DNA from: Candidatus Binatia bacterium
Lineage (GTDB): Bacteria > Desulfobacterota > Binatia > UBA9968 > JAJDTQ01
Assembly (NCBI GenBank): GCA_951813575.1
Contig: OX638375.1
Span: forward strand, 4,070,752-4,134,751
DNA: 64,000 nt
Direction: 5' to 3'
The notes below the pieces were generated by a model. It was given only the letters and a program-made list of their open reading frames with translations. It had not been told where the DNA came from and made no database searches. The position numbers were made by a program, and so were the translations under genes. Shown in pieces: positions 41,885-51,702 of the stretch; the first letter of the stretch is position 1; the number at the start of each line of letters is the position of its first letter.

Positions 41885-43075
41885 ATGGCGGATATCGGCA
41901 TGGGGGGCATGACCGGAGCGCTGGACGGCACGGTGGCCGTCGACGCGAGCGGCCACGTGGCCGGCCCCTACGCGGGCAGCCTCCTGGGCGATCTGGGCTG
42001 CGAGGTCATCAAGGTGGAGCTGCCGGGCAAGGGTGATCCGGCCCGGGGACGTGACTGCTACAGTCCGGTCTTCAGAGTGCTCAACCGGAACAAGAAGAGC
42101 CTGACCCTTAACCTGCGCGAACCCGAGGCCCGGGATATCCTTCACCGGCTGCTGGCGTCGGCCGACGTCCTCATCGAGAGCTTCCGTCCCGCTACGCGGA
42201 AAGCGTTGGGGCTCGACTACGATGCGCTGCGCCGGCGCAACTCCGGGCTCATCCATTGCTCGGTCACGGCCTTCGGCCAGAGCGGCCCCTACGAAGGCAG
42301 GGCCGGTTTCGAGTCCATCGGCCAGGCGGTCAGCGGCATGCTGAGCCTGCTCACCGACCCGGGCGATCCGAAGATGGGCGGGTTCTCCATCACCGCTCAC
42401 GCCACCGGCGTCTTCGCCGCCTACGGCATCCTGGCCGCGCTCGCGGCGCGGACCCGGACCGGCGCCGGCCAGTTCGTGGACGCGTCGCTGCTGCAGGCGA
42501 GCATGGGTTTCATCGAGTCGCATTTCGCCGAGTTCCTGAACGGCGGCGACGCCGTCACCCCGAAGAACTTCCAGCGGGGCCGGCTGTTCTGCCTGACGGC
42601 GAAGGACGGGCGGCCGCTGCTCGTGCACCTCGCTACCCACCGCCGGTCCTGGGAAGCCCTGGCCCGTGTGGTGGATCGCCCGGACCTCATCGACGACCCG
42701 CGCTTCGCCGGCCACGAGGACCGGGTCGCTCATCACGACGAGTTGATGGACATCCTGCGTGAGGCATTCGCCCTCGCGCCGCGGGCCGCGTGGCTGGAGC
42801 GGTTGGGCCGGGAAGACCTGAGCCACGCTCCCATATACGCCGCCGAGGAGGTCTTCGAAGACCCGCAGGTCAGGCACCTGGGGCTGCCACGGGAGATCCG
42901 TCACCCGGAGCGAGGCGCGACCCGGCTCATCGGCAGCAGCGTGAACCTGTCGGCGACGCCGCCGCGATTCGTGCGGCCGGCCCCGCTGGTGGGCGAGAAC
43001 ACCGATGAGTTGTTGGAGGGGCTGGGTTACGACGGCGAAGCCATCCGCGGCCTTCGCGAGCGCGGCGTCATCTGA
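41885..43075 (+). CDS. CaiB/BaiF (family III) CoA-transferase
   Basis: A 396-residue class III CoA-transferase. The N-terminal LDGTVAVDASGHVAGPYAGSLLGDLGCEVIKVELPG region and the VTAFGQSGPYEGRAGFESIGQAVSGM segment are typical. The catalytic aspartate is in QFVDASLLQASMGF, and the C-terminal APIYAAEEVFEDPQVRHLGL is also conserved in the family. It transfers CoA between carboxylic acids. It is second in a plus-strand operon with a CinA-like protein and an alpha/beta hydrolase. Substrate unknown. Confidence 0.92.
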   Translation: MADIGMGGMTGALDGTVAVDASGHVAGPYAGSLLGDLGCEVIKVELPGKGDPARGRDCYSPVFRVLNRNKKSLTLNLREPEARDILHRLLASADVLIESFRPATRKALGLDYDALRRRNSGLIHCSVTAFGQSGPYEGRAGFESIGQAVSGMLSLLTDPGDPKMGGFSITAHATGVFAAYGILAALAARTRTGAGQFVDASLLQASMGFIESHFAEFLNGGDAVTPKNFQRGRLFCLTAKDGRPLLVHLATHRRSWEALARVVDRPDLIDDPRFAGHEDRVAHHDELMDILREAFALAPRAAWLERLGREDLSHAPIYAAEEVFEDPQVRHLGLPREIRHPERGATRLIGSSVNLSATPPRFVRPAPLVGENTDELLEGLGYDGEAIRGLRERGVI

Positions 43076-43094
43076 ACGGACATCACGGACCGAC

Positions 43095-43631
43095 ATGACC
43101 ACACCGTCCCTCACCGAGTTCATCGCCGAGATCCACCGAAGCCCCACCAGGGTCGTGCTGGTGGTCGCCGGCGGCTCGCAGGCGTTGGCGGATCTGTTCG
43201 TCGTGCCGGGAGCGTCACGAACGGTGCTGGAGGCGCTGGTGCCGTACAGCGAACCGTCAATGGACGAGTTTCTGGGGCGCCGGCCGTCCCAGACGGTGTC
43301 GGAGGACACCGCCGCCGCGCTGGCGCGCAAGGCTTACGAGCGCGCGCTGCGGTTGAGGACGAGTCCCGAGGTGCCGGTATGGGGCATCGCCTGCACCGCC
43401 GCTTTGGTGACGGACCGGCCCAGGAAGGGCGAGCACCGCGCTCACGTGGCGGTATGCGGCGGAGGGTCCGCCGAAGTCCGTTCCGTTACACTCAGGAAGA
43501 ACGCCAGGGACCGCGAGGGCGAAGAGCGGGTGGTCGCGGACCTCGTGCTCTCCGCCCTTGGCCGCGCCTGCGGGCTGGATCCCGCCGCGTGCGACTCGTT
43601 GCTGCCCCCCGAGGGGGTGCGGGCCCGGTGA
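43095..43631 (+). CDS. CinA C-terminal-like (NMN amidohydrolase-like) protein
   Basis: A 178-residue protein with VVAGGSQALADLFVVPGASRTVLEALVPYS and GIACTAALVTDRPRKGEHRAHVAV, matching the layout of the stand-alone CinA C-terminal domain, which deamidates nicotinamide mononucleotide in some bacteria. The usual serine-containing GGS and the TA(A/S)L(A/V) segment are present. Start at ATG 43095, 19 bases after the CoA-transferase stop. Whether it has NMN amidase activity is uncertain because this sub-branch differs from canonical CinA around the active site. Confidence 0.68.
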   Translation: MTTPSLTEFIAEIHRSPTRVVLVVAGGSQALADLFVVPGASRTVLEALVPYSEPSMDEFLGRRPSQTVSEDTAAALARKAYERALRLRTSPEVPVWGIACTAALVTDRPRKGEHRAHVAVCGGGSAEVRSVTLRKNARDREGEERVVADLVLSALGRACGLDPAACDSLLPPEGVRAR

Positions 43632-43746
43632 TCCGACGATCATGCCGCGTGGCGGCCGGCGTGTTCCGGCCGGCCCGTGGCTACCCTACCACGAATATGG
43701 TACAGGCCACCTGTATTCTGGTTCGTCGTCAACGGAGGACAGGCAT

Positions 43747-44553
43747 ATGGAACGCGAAGTCACGGTAGACGGTCTCAGGATTCGGTATCTGGAGGAGGGT
43801 ACGGGGATGCCGGTGGTGATGCTGCACGGCGCCTCCCTGGGCTCGTCGGCGGACGTGTTCGAGCGGCACCTCGGCCCGTTGGCGGACGCCGGGTTCCGCG
43901 CGGTGGCGTACGACCAGCCGGGCTTCGGATTGTCCGACGTCCCGGACAATCACACCCTGGCCTACCGGGTCGGTTTTCTGCCGGAATTCCTGAGCGCCAT
44001 CGGCGCCGACGAGGCCGCGCTCATCGGCCATTCCCAGGCCGGCGGCATCGTGGTGCAGACCGCCCTGGACCACCCGGACCGGGTGGCCAAGGTGCTGGTG
44101 GTGTGCAGCGGCAGCCTTTTGCAGGGACTCCCGGACTTCCCGCCTCCGGCCCACGCCAGCAGCGAGAGCACGGACGCGCCGCCGACCCTGGAAGACAGCC
44201 GAAAGCTCCTGGAGTCGAACCTCTACCACAAGGAGCTGATCACGCCCGAGGTGCTGGAGAAGCGGCACAGCCTGAGTCTGGGCAGGAATCTCGAGGCGTT
44301 CCTGGAGCGGCAACGGGTGGTGGAGCCCAAACGGGAAGGCCCGCGGCTGTGGGAGCGGCTCATGGAAGTGAAGCCGCCGCTGTTGCTGCTCTACGGCAAG
44401 CAGGACCGCAACCAGGCCGCCGAGAAGTGCGCCAAGCTCAAGGAGCTGATGCCCGAGCTCCAGCTCGAGATCATCGACAAGGCCTGCCACATGCTCATGT
44501 GGGACGCGGGCGAGGTGTACGACCGCAGGGCGGTGGAATTCCTGAAGGGGTGA
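43747..44553 (+). CDS. Alpha/beta hydrolase (MhpC/DmpD-like)
   Basis: A 268-residue alpha/beta hydrolase. The oxyanion-hole motif is LHGASLG, the nucleophile elbow GHSQAGG (~93-99), the acid in LLYGKQDRN, and the histidine in CHMLMWDAG. The last is unusual: many relatives have H-x-P after CGH, here CHMLMW. ATG 43747 is chosen for GGAGGACAGG before it. It ends the plus-strand CaiB operon and converges with the HyuB-gamma fusion gene. Ring-cleavage product hydrolysis is plausible. Confidence 0.87.
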   Translation: MEREVTVDGLRIRYLEEGTGMPVVMLHGASLGSSADVFERHLGPLADAGFRAVAYDQPGFGLSDVPDNHTLAYRVGFLPEFLSAIGADEAALIGHSQAGGIVVQTALDHPDRVAKVLVVCSGSLLQGLPDFPPPAHASSESTDAPPTLEDSRKLLESNLYHKELITPEVLEKRHSLSLGRNLEAFLERQRVVEPKREGPRLWERLMEVKPPLLLLYGKQDRNQAAEKCAKLKELMPELQLEIIDKACHMLMWDAGEVYDRRAVEFLKG

Positions 44554-44562
44554 CGGGTCCTG

Positions 44563-44590
44563 GCGCGGCCGGCCGTATATCCGGCCGCGC
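44563..44590. terminator. Hairpin between converging genes
   Basis: A perfect ten-base GC stem (GCGCGGCCGG and CCGGCCGCGC) closes the loop CCGTATAT. It lies between the hydrolase (plus) and the HyuB-gamma gene (minus). There is no U-run, so it is probably a transcription barrier rather than a textbook intrinsic terminator. Confidence 0.6.
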
Positions 44591-44599
44591 AGGCGATCC

Positions 44600-46825
44600 T
44601 TACGCCTCCAGTCCGAAGTCTCGAACCGGATCGCTCTCGTCGTCCAGTTCCGGGCAGAACGTGTCTACCTGGAGCATGGCCGCGCAGCCCGGGCAGTAGT
44701 ACTCGATGAAGCTGGCGATGTAGGGCTCGCCGGAGGGCACCTTCTGCCCGGACAGTTCCTCCAGGTCACGTTTCCGCCTGAGAGCATAGCGCTTGTAGTT
44801 GTCGTGGGCCTCGCAGTAGCGGTGGCCGCAGCGGGTGCAGTGGATCACCCGGCGGCCGTCCTCACCGGCGATGGCCAGGCACGGGTGGAAACGGAGTTCC
44901 TCGGTGCCGGCGGCTCGTGCTCCGTTGGTCACGGCGCTGGTTGCGCCGGCCAGGGGCGCGCCTTCGGTCAGGCGCTCCGCGCGAATGGCCTCCCGCCGCG
45001 CCGTCGTGGCCTCGGCGTCCACCGCGCCGTCCTCTGTCACAACCACCCCGAACACTTCCTCGGCGATGCGCCGTGAGGCGACGCCCACGCGGATGTCCCG
45101 CCGGACCTTCTCCGGGTCCCGCTCCAGCGGGTCGCCGAAGCCGCCGCCGCCGCCCACGAAGTCCGCCACGATGCAGTGCTCCGGGAGCGGCACGCGCCCC
45201 TGGATCTGGTCCGGATGGGCCAGCGCGCCCCAGCCCTCGGGCTCGAGTTGCCCCGGCTGAAGGGGATAGTCGCCGGCGCGCAACCTCTCCAACAGGGATT
45301 CGCCGTCGGTGTGGAATACCGCCCGGGTCCCGCCGATGCCGGTGGGGTAGCCGCCGAAGAGGCCGGCCCCCTCGGGCAGGCAGCCGTAGGGCGGGTAGTT
45401 CACGCTGCAGTCCTGGGTGCCGAAGATCATGTAGATGCGGTAGCTGCCGGTGCCGCCGGCGTTCTTGCCGGCGCCGCCGCCGTCCACGTGGTGGTTCCGG
45501 GTGAAGTAGATGAACGGGTACTGCATCTCGATGCGCTCGATGTCGCTGACGCCGCCCCCGGGGATGTTCATGTTGCCCCCGCAGGGAACCCCGTCCCGCA
45601 CCGGCGTGGCGCCGAAGCCGGCGCCGTGCCCGTCGTAGAGGCCCTGGGCCGTCACCAGCCCCTCACGGTTGTGGCCGCCGTAGAAGGCCAGCGGTCCGCC
45701 GCCGTACCAGATGCCCTGCCAGGCGGCGTTGATGTCGTCGCTGCCGCCGGTGTAGAGCATGCGCGAGATACAGTCGTGGAGGGCCACCTTGGCCGTGACC
45801 CCCACCGCGGGCGCATTGCCGCAGGCCGCGGGAAAGCGGCAGTTGAGGATGCTGCCCTCGGGGATGGTGACGGAGACGGGCTTGAACTTGCCGTCGCTCC
45901 AGGGAACGTCCCAGAAGAGGAAGTCCGTCAGCGCCACCGCCAACTGGGCCATGGTGCCGGCCAGGGTGGAGTTGGACATGTCGTTCATCTGGCCGCTGGT
46001 GCCGCTGAAGTCGAGGTGCATCTCCTCGCCCTTCTTCTCCAGCCGGCATACCACGTGGTAGGGCTTGACCCCGCCGCCCTTGCGGTCCCAGGCGGTGCCG
46101 GGGATCACCGAGGTCCAGTGGCCGTCCGGCAGGTCGCGGAGCCGCGCCCGGGCCATGCGCTCGGAGTCCTCGATGACCTTGCGTCCCGCCCCCTCGATGA
46201 AGTCCAGGCCGAACTTCTCCACCAGCTCCAGGAAACCCCGGGCGCACACGTTGTTCGACGCGATCTGCGAGCGGATGTCCTGGCCCACGTACTCGGGGTC
46301 CCGGCACTGCTGCGTCAGGCACCGGAACGCGTCTTCCCGGAACTCGCCCTTCTCCACCACCTTGGCGCCCTGGATGCGGATGCCCTCGTGGTAGATCTCC
46401 GTGGCCACGCCCCGCATGGAGCCTCCCGTGTCCGCGGTGTGGATGCTCGACGCGATCCAGTTGGTGAGCACGCCGTCATGGAAGATGGGCTTCATGATCA
46501 GCATGTCGTAGGTATGGGCGCCGGCGATGTAGGGGTCGTTGAAGAAAAGCTGGTCGCCGTCGAAGAACCCCGGGCTCTCGCCGTACCACTCGATGACCTT
46601 CTTGATGGCGTCCGAGGTGGCGGCGGCGAACCGCAGGTGCCCCGAGCAGGCCAGGATCATCTCGCCCTCGCCGGTATAGAACGACGCCATGCACTCGCCC
46701 CCCTGGGCCACGATGGGCGACGCCGTCACCTTCTGGATGGAGGAACGCCCCTCCTCGCCGATGGCCCAAAGGCGGTGCAGGAACATCTCGTACTTTACGG
46801 GATCCAGCTCTGTGTTGTCTGCCAT
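44600..46825 (-). CDS. Acetone-carboxylase/HyuB-type subunit fused to a gamma-like zinc domain
   Basis: A 741-residue protein. Residues ~1-600 form a HyuB or acetone-carboxylase-alpha-like domain (LFFNDPYIAGAHTYDMLIM, DGGGAGKNAGGTGSYRI, FVGGGGGFGDPLERDP). The last ~80 residues carry HCTRCGHRYC (Cys663, 666, 671) and YYCPGCAAML (Cys711, 714), with NYKRYALRRKRDL between them, resembling the small zinc-binding gamma subunit of acetone or acetophenone carboxylases. Here that subunit is a C-terminal extension. No HyuA/beta partner is adjacent; the amidohydrolase at 46937-48010 lies upstream on the same strand. Carboxylation of a ketone is possible but unproven. Confidence 0.85.
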   Translation of the reverse strand: MADNTELDPVKYEMFLHRLWAIGEEGRSSIQKVTASPIVAQGGECMASFYTGEGEMILACSGHLRFAAATSDAIKKVIEWYGESPGFFDGDQLFFNDPYIAGAHTYDMLIMKPIFHDGVLTNWIASSIHTADTGGSMRGVATEIYHEGIRIQGAKVVEKGEFREDAFRCLTQQCRDPEYVGQDIRSQIASNNVCARGFLELVEKFGLDFIEGAGRKVIEDSERMARARLRDLPDGHWTSVIPGTAWDRKGGGVKPYHVVCRLEKKGEEMHLDFSGTSGQMNDMSNSTLAGTMAQLAVALTDFLFWDVPWSDGKFKPVSVTIPEGSILNCRFPAACGNAPAVGVTAKVALHDCISRMLYTGGSDDINAAWQGIWYGGGPLAFYGGHNREGLVTAQGLYDGHGAGFGATPVRDGVPCGGNMNIPGGGVSDIERIEMQYPFIYFTRNHHVDGGGAGKNAGGTGSYRIYMIFGTQDCSVNYPPYGCLPEGAGLFGGYPTGIGGTRAVFHTDGESLLERLRAGDYPLQPGQLEPEGWGALAHPDQIQGRVPLPEHCIVADFVGGGGGFGDPLERDPEKVRRDIRVGVASRRIAEEVFGVVVTEDGAVDAEATTARREAIRAERLTEGAPLAGATSAVTNGARAAGTEELRFHPCLAIAGEDGRRVIHCTRCGHRYCEAHDNYKRYALRRKRDLEELSGQKVPSGEPYIASFIEYYCPGCAAMLQVDTFCPELDDESDPVRDFGLEA

Positions 46826-46885
46826 GGGGTGAACTCCTGGCGCCTCCGGTAGCTGTCGTATCGACCGGCGGCAGCCTGCGGACGC

Positions 46886-46906
46886 GGGCGGGTTTGAAAC
46901 CCGCCC
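46886..46906. repeat. Intergenic near-perfect palindrome
   Basis: GGGCGGGTTT and AAACCCGCCC flank a single G, giving a 21-base palindrome between the amidohydrolase (upstream) and HyuB-gamma gene (downstream), both on the minus strand. It may be a dispersed repeat or a weak terminator. Nothing else is recognised in 46826-46936. Confidence 0.65.
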
Positions 46907-46936
46907 CTACGACGTATTCTTCCTGCGGCGCGGGCC

Positions 46937-48010
46937 CTACAGCGCGTACAGCTCCACCGGATTGTCATAGAGAATGCGCGAGACGCTCTCGGTGGAAAGG
47001 AACTCGTGCCGTTGCAACAGCTGCAGCGCGTGGATCTCGGTGGAGGAGTCGGCGTGGCCGTAGTCGGTGCCCATCACCAGGCGGTCGTCGCCCACGTACT
47101 TGATGACGTGCTCGAGGTCGTCGTTCATCTGGGCTGCGACCCAGATGTTGTTGTCGGCGAGGATGCGTTCCTTGAGCTTGCCGCCGCGCCGTTCCACCCG
47201 GCGCCTGAGGTCGTTGATGAGGTAGGGGAGCCAGCCCGCGCTCAGCTCGATGATGCCCCAGCGGAGCTTCGGGAAGCGGTCGGGCAGGTTGGACATGATC
47301 AGCAGGTGGAACGCGCCGAGGCCCACGAACTTGTTCCGCTGGTAGCCGCACAGGGGCCTGCCCCAGACCCGGTCCATGTCCGGGCTGTTGGTGCCGGAGT
47401 GGATGCACACGGGCATGTCGAGGTCGCTGGCCTCCTCGTAGAGCGGGAAAAAGTCGGGGTCGTTGATGAGCCGGTTCCGGTAGTCCAACCCGGAGATGTT
47501 CACCGCCACCGCGCCGTGGTCCCGGGCGAAACGCATCTGCCGCCGCGCCTCCGGGATGTCGCTCAGAGACGCCACGCAGGCCCAACGGAAGCGGCCGTGG
47601 CCGCGGCTGTGGATGTCGGCCAGCCAGCGGTTGTAGCTCCAGCACAGCGCGTTCTCCACCGCCGGCCGGTCCGTGAGCGGGTGCACCCACAGGGTCGGGA
47701 AGAGCACCTGGACGTCGGTGCCCAGCTCGTCCATGTGCGCCACCCGGGCGTCCACGTCGAGCATGTACTTGGCTTTGACGTCCAACGGGACGTTGCCGAT
47801 GAAGGTGCCGGTGATGGCGTCGCTTCGCGCGCCGCCCCCGGGCCAGGGCGTGCCCACCTTGTTGTCGCCGATGACCCAGCACTTGAGGGTCTCGCCGTTC
47901 TCCAGCCTCTCGTAGACCACGCCGGGCTTGTACTCCCGCTCGGATGGAGCGAGATACTCCCAGGTCTCGTCAATTTCCACCACGTGGGCGTCGGCGTCGA
48001 TGATCGGCAT
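46937..48010 (-). CDS. Amidohydrolase-2 family enzyme
   Basis: A 357-residue protein paralogous to the gene at 21921-22973. It opens IIDADAHVVEIDETWEYL, with VCIHSGTNSP in the barrel, a histidine in GAFHLLIM and MGTDYGHADSSTE at the metal aspartate. It probably hydrolyses or decarboxylates a small organic acid. Its product or substrate may be linked to the HyuB-gamma gene 111 bases downstream. Start ATG 48010 follows GGGAGGGAGCC. Confidence 0.88.
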   Translation of the reverse strand: MPIIDADAHVVEIDETWEYLAPSEREYKPGVVYERLENGETLKCWVIGDNKVGTPWPGGGARSDAITGTFIGNVPLDVKAKYMLDVDARVAHMDELGTDVQVLFPTLWVHPLTDRPAVENALCWSYNRWLADIHSRGHGRFRWACVASLSDIPEARRQMRFARDHGAVAVNISGLDYRNRLINDPDFFPLYEEASDLDMPVCIHSGTNSPDMDRVWGRPLCGYQRNKFVGLGAFHLLIMSNLPDRFPKLRWGIIELSAGWLPYLINDLRRRVERRGGKLKERILADNNIWVAAQMNDDLEHVIKYVGDDRLVMGTDYGHADSSTEIHALQLLQRHEFLSTESVSRILYDNPVELYAL

Positions 48011-48128
48011 GGCTCCCTCCCGGCTCGCAGGTTTGGTCCGTATGGATGCCCGATGTGGCGTTCAGTTCGCCACAATCGCGGGTTCCTGTCAAATTAGGAA
48101 TCGGGCGACGGACAAGGAGTTGAACCAA

Positions 48129-48377
48129 ATGACGACCTTCCGCGCTATACGTATGTTGTGTCTACGCATGCTGCTGGTCTCGGCGCTGGCGCTGCCGCTG
48201 GCGGGCTGCGGCGACGGGGCGGAGGAAATGTTCGAGACCGCCCAGTTCGAGGAGGTCCAGAACAACAGGGAGCACGCCCGGCAACTCTACAACCGCATCC
48301 TGCGCGACCATCCGGACAGTCCCTTCGCGGCCAAGGCGCGGGAACGGCTGGCGGCCATGGAGCGGGAGGCGCGTTAG
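48129..48377 (+). CDS. Small lipoprotein with TPR-like helix pair
   Basis: An 82-residue protein with a short basic N-terminus, a hydrophobic helix and the lipobox LAGC, so it should be lipidated and anchored in a membrane after cleavage at ~residue 27. The rest reads as one TPR-like hairpin, including ARQLYNRILRDHPDSPFAAK and ARERLAAMERE, as in YbgF/BamD-type proteins. Start at ATG 48129 is supported by AAGGAG. Function is unknown; the next gene is another exported protein. Confidence 0.8.
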   Translation: MTTFRAIRMLCLRMLLVSALALPLAGCGDGAEEMFETAQFEEVQNNREHARQLYNRILRDHPDSPFAAKARERLAAMEREAR

Positions 48378-48455
48378 CGTCGGGCAAGGTGCGACGTGGG
48401 TTGGGCGTACACTTGAACGCATCGAGGGCACACTCACTGTATGGGGGGTGATCTC

Positions 48456-49046
48456 ATGAAGCGGACTCTCATCGTGTCTGCGGTCCTGGTCACGGCGGCG
48501 CTGTGGACGGCTCCGGTGTGGGCGGGTAGGGCGTCACCGGATGCACTGCTGTCCCATCGCGACCTGCGTCATCAGGAGCAGGCGATCCAGAACGCGCTCG
48601 AGTACAACAGGACCGGTCAGGCCGAGATCTGGAAGAACGCGTCAACCGGCCACCGCGGCCGTGTCACGCCGACCCGCACCTACCGCAATGCGGCGGGGCA
48701 GGATTGCCGCAAGTACGAGCGCCGGCTCAAAATCGACGACAGGCGGGTCAAGTATCGGGGTACGCGCTGCCGAACGGCGGCCGGAATCTGGCTCCGGCCG
48801 GTCGCGCCAAGGCCGGTGCATGCCCGCGGGTACGATGACCATCGCCGCCACTACCCCCGGTATCGTCCCCATGTGTACTGGCCGGTGTCCGTCCACCTGT
48901 TGTACGAGTTCGGCCATCACCGCCACAAGATCGGCGGTCACCGACACCATCGCCACAGGATCGGGCGTTACCACCATCACCGTCACGGGATCGGCGGTCG
49001 CCGGCATCATCGCCATCACGGATCTCACCGCCCTCACCGGCGTTAG
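48456..49046 (+). CDS. Secreted surface-antigen-like protein with histidine-rich tail
   Basis: A 196-residue protein with a Sec signal ending at VWAG. The middle, from EIWKNASTGHRGRVTPTRTYR to DCRKYERRLKI and GTRCRTAAGIWL, resembles the C-terminal domain of the rickettsial 17-kDa surface-antigen family, including a cysteine pair. The last 45 residues contain 17 histidines in units such as HRHHRHRIG and YHHHRHGIG, encoded by short degenerate tandem repeats. The tail should bind Zn2+, Ni2+ or Cu2+ outside the cytoplasm. The start at ATG 48456 follows GGGGGTG. Confidence 0.75.
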   Translation: MKRTLIVSAVLVTAALWTAPVWAGRASPDALLSHRDLRHQEQAIQNALEYNRTGQAEIWKNASTGHRGRVTPTRTYRNAAGQDCRKYERRLKIDDRRVKYRGTRCRTAAGIWLRPVAPRPVHARGYDDHRRHYPRYRPHVYWPVSVHLLYEFGHHRHKIGGHRHHRHRIGRYHHHRHGIGGRRHHRHHGSHRPHRR

Positions 49047-49049
49047 GCG

Positions 49050-49676
49050 CTAGCGCCGATTCCCCAGCACGGCGTAGAGGGGGTCTCCGCGGAAATCCTC
49101 GGGGACGGGCGTGAGCGACCGCACGTTGTCCCAGGTGCCTGCTTCGGCGAGGTAGGACTCCACGAGCTGTTGCTGTCCCGCCCCGGTAAGGCGGTGCCAG
49201 ATGGCCACGGCCTTGGTGGGAAAGCAGCGGTTGGAAAAGGTGATGACCAGCGGTCCGCCCGGGGTCACGACGCGTCCGATGTCCCGGATTACCTCCACCG
49301 GCTTGACCAGGTAGTCTACCGAGACGCAGATGCAGGCGGCATCGAACTCGCCGTCGGCGTAGGGCAGGGCGGGATGGTCGTTGAGGTTGTGGACGGTGTA
49401 GGCGTGGAGCCGGGGATTGGCCCGGAGCTCCTGCTCGTTCATGCCCAGCCCCACGACCTTCCTGAAGGTCATCTCCGGGGGCAGATGGCTGATCCAACTG
49501 CTCATGAGGTCCAGGACGGCGCCGCCGGGCGGCAGGGTTTCCCGGTATAGCTGGGTGACCGCTTCGATGGCGCGGTCGTCGATGTGGGTCACCAGCCGAG
49601 GCTCCAGGTAGAACTCCTCGTCGGCGGACTCGTCCATGCGGGCGAAGGCTTGCGGCGGCAGCGGATGGGTGGTCAT
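49050..49676 (-). CDS. SAM-dependent methyltransferase-like protein
   Basis: A 208-residue class I methyltransferase-like protein. The cofactor strand reads AVLDLMSSWISHLP, followed by KVVGLGMNEQEL where the acidic ribose contact is expected, and FDAACICVSVDYLVKP and VVTPGGPLVITFSNRCFP complete the core. The glycine-rich motif I is weak, so methyl transfer is not certain. ATG 49676 has no clear ribosome site. It is divergent from ettA, 90 bases away. The substrate is unknown. Confidence 0.78.
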   Translation of the reverse strand: MTTHPLPPQAFARMDESADEEFYLEPRLVTHIDDRAIEAVTQLYRETLPPGGAVLDLMSSWISHLPPEMTFRKVVGLGMNEQELRANPRLHAYTVHNLNDHPALPYADGEFDAACICVSVDYLVKPVEVIRDIGRVVTPGGPLVITFSNRCFPTKAVAIWHRLTGAGQQQLVESYLAEAGTWDNVRSLTPVPEDFRGDPLYAVLGNRR

Positions 49677-49766
49677 GTGGCAGTCCGGCGGATTTTCAGG
49701 AGCCGAGTCGTACGAGTATAGTAGGGTTGCCGGGCGGCGTTTACAAACCCGGCCGCGGGAGGGGGC

Positions 49767-51452
<1,686 letters not shown>

Positions 51453-51484
51453 GCCACGTTCGAACGGCCCGCGAGCGTCCCAGT

Positions 51485-51665
51485 CGTCAACCGGAACGTC
51501 CGAATCGTCACCCCGGAACACCCGAATCGTCAACCGGAACACCCGAATCGTCAACCGGAACACCCGAATCGTCAACCGGAACACCCGAATCGTCACCCCG
51601 GAACGTCCGAATCGTCACGCCGGAACACCCGAATCGTCACCCCGGACTTGATCCGGGGTCCAGGA
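51485..51665. repeat. Tandem ~21-bp repeats merging into REP-like palindrome
   Basis: Seven units of CGTCAACCGGAACACCCGAA plus T, some with CACCCC or GTCC variants, run from 51485 to about 51635 and lead into the palindrome CCCCGGACTTGATCCGGGG at about 51640-51658, followed by TCCAGG. Each unit shares CGTCA(C/A)CCCGG with the palindrome border, so this array too seems to have grown from the palindrome edge. No gene is present. Confidence 0.82.
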
Positions 51666-51702
51666 GGGAAGGGGCGGGGCGCATACACGCTCCACCCCCA
51701 TC

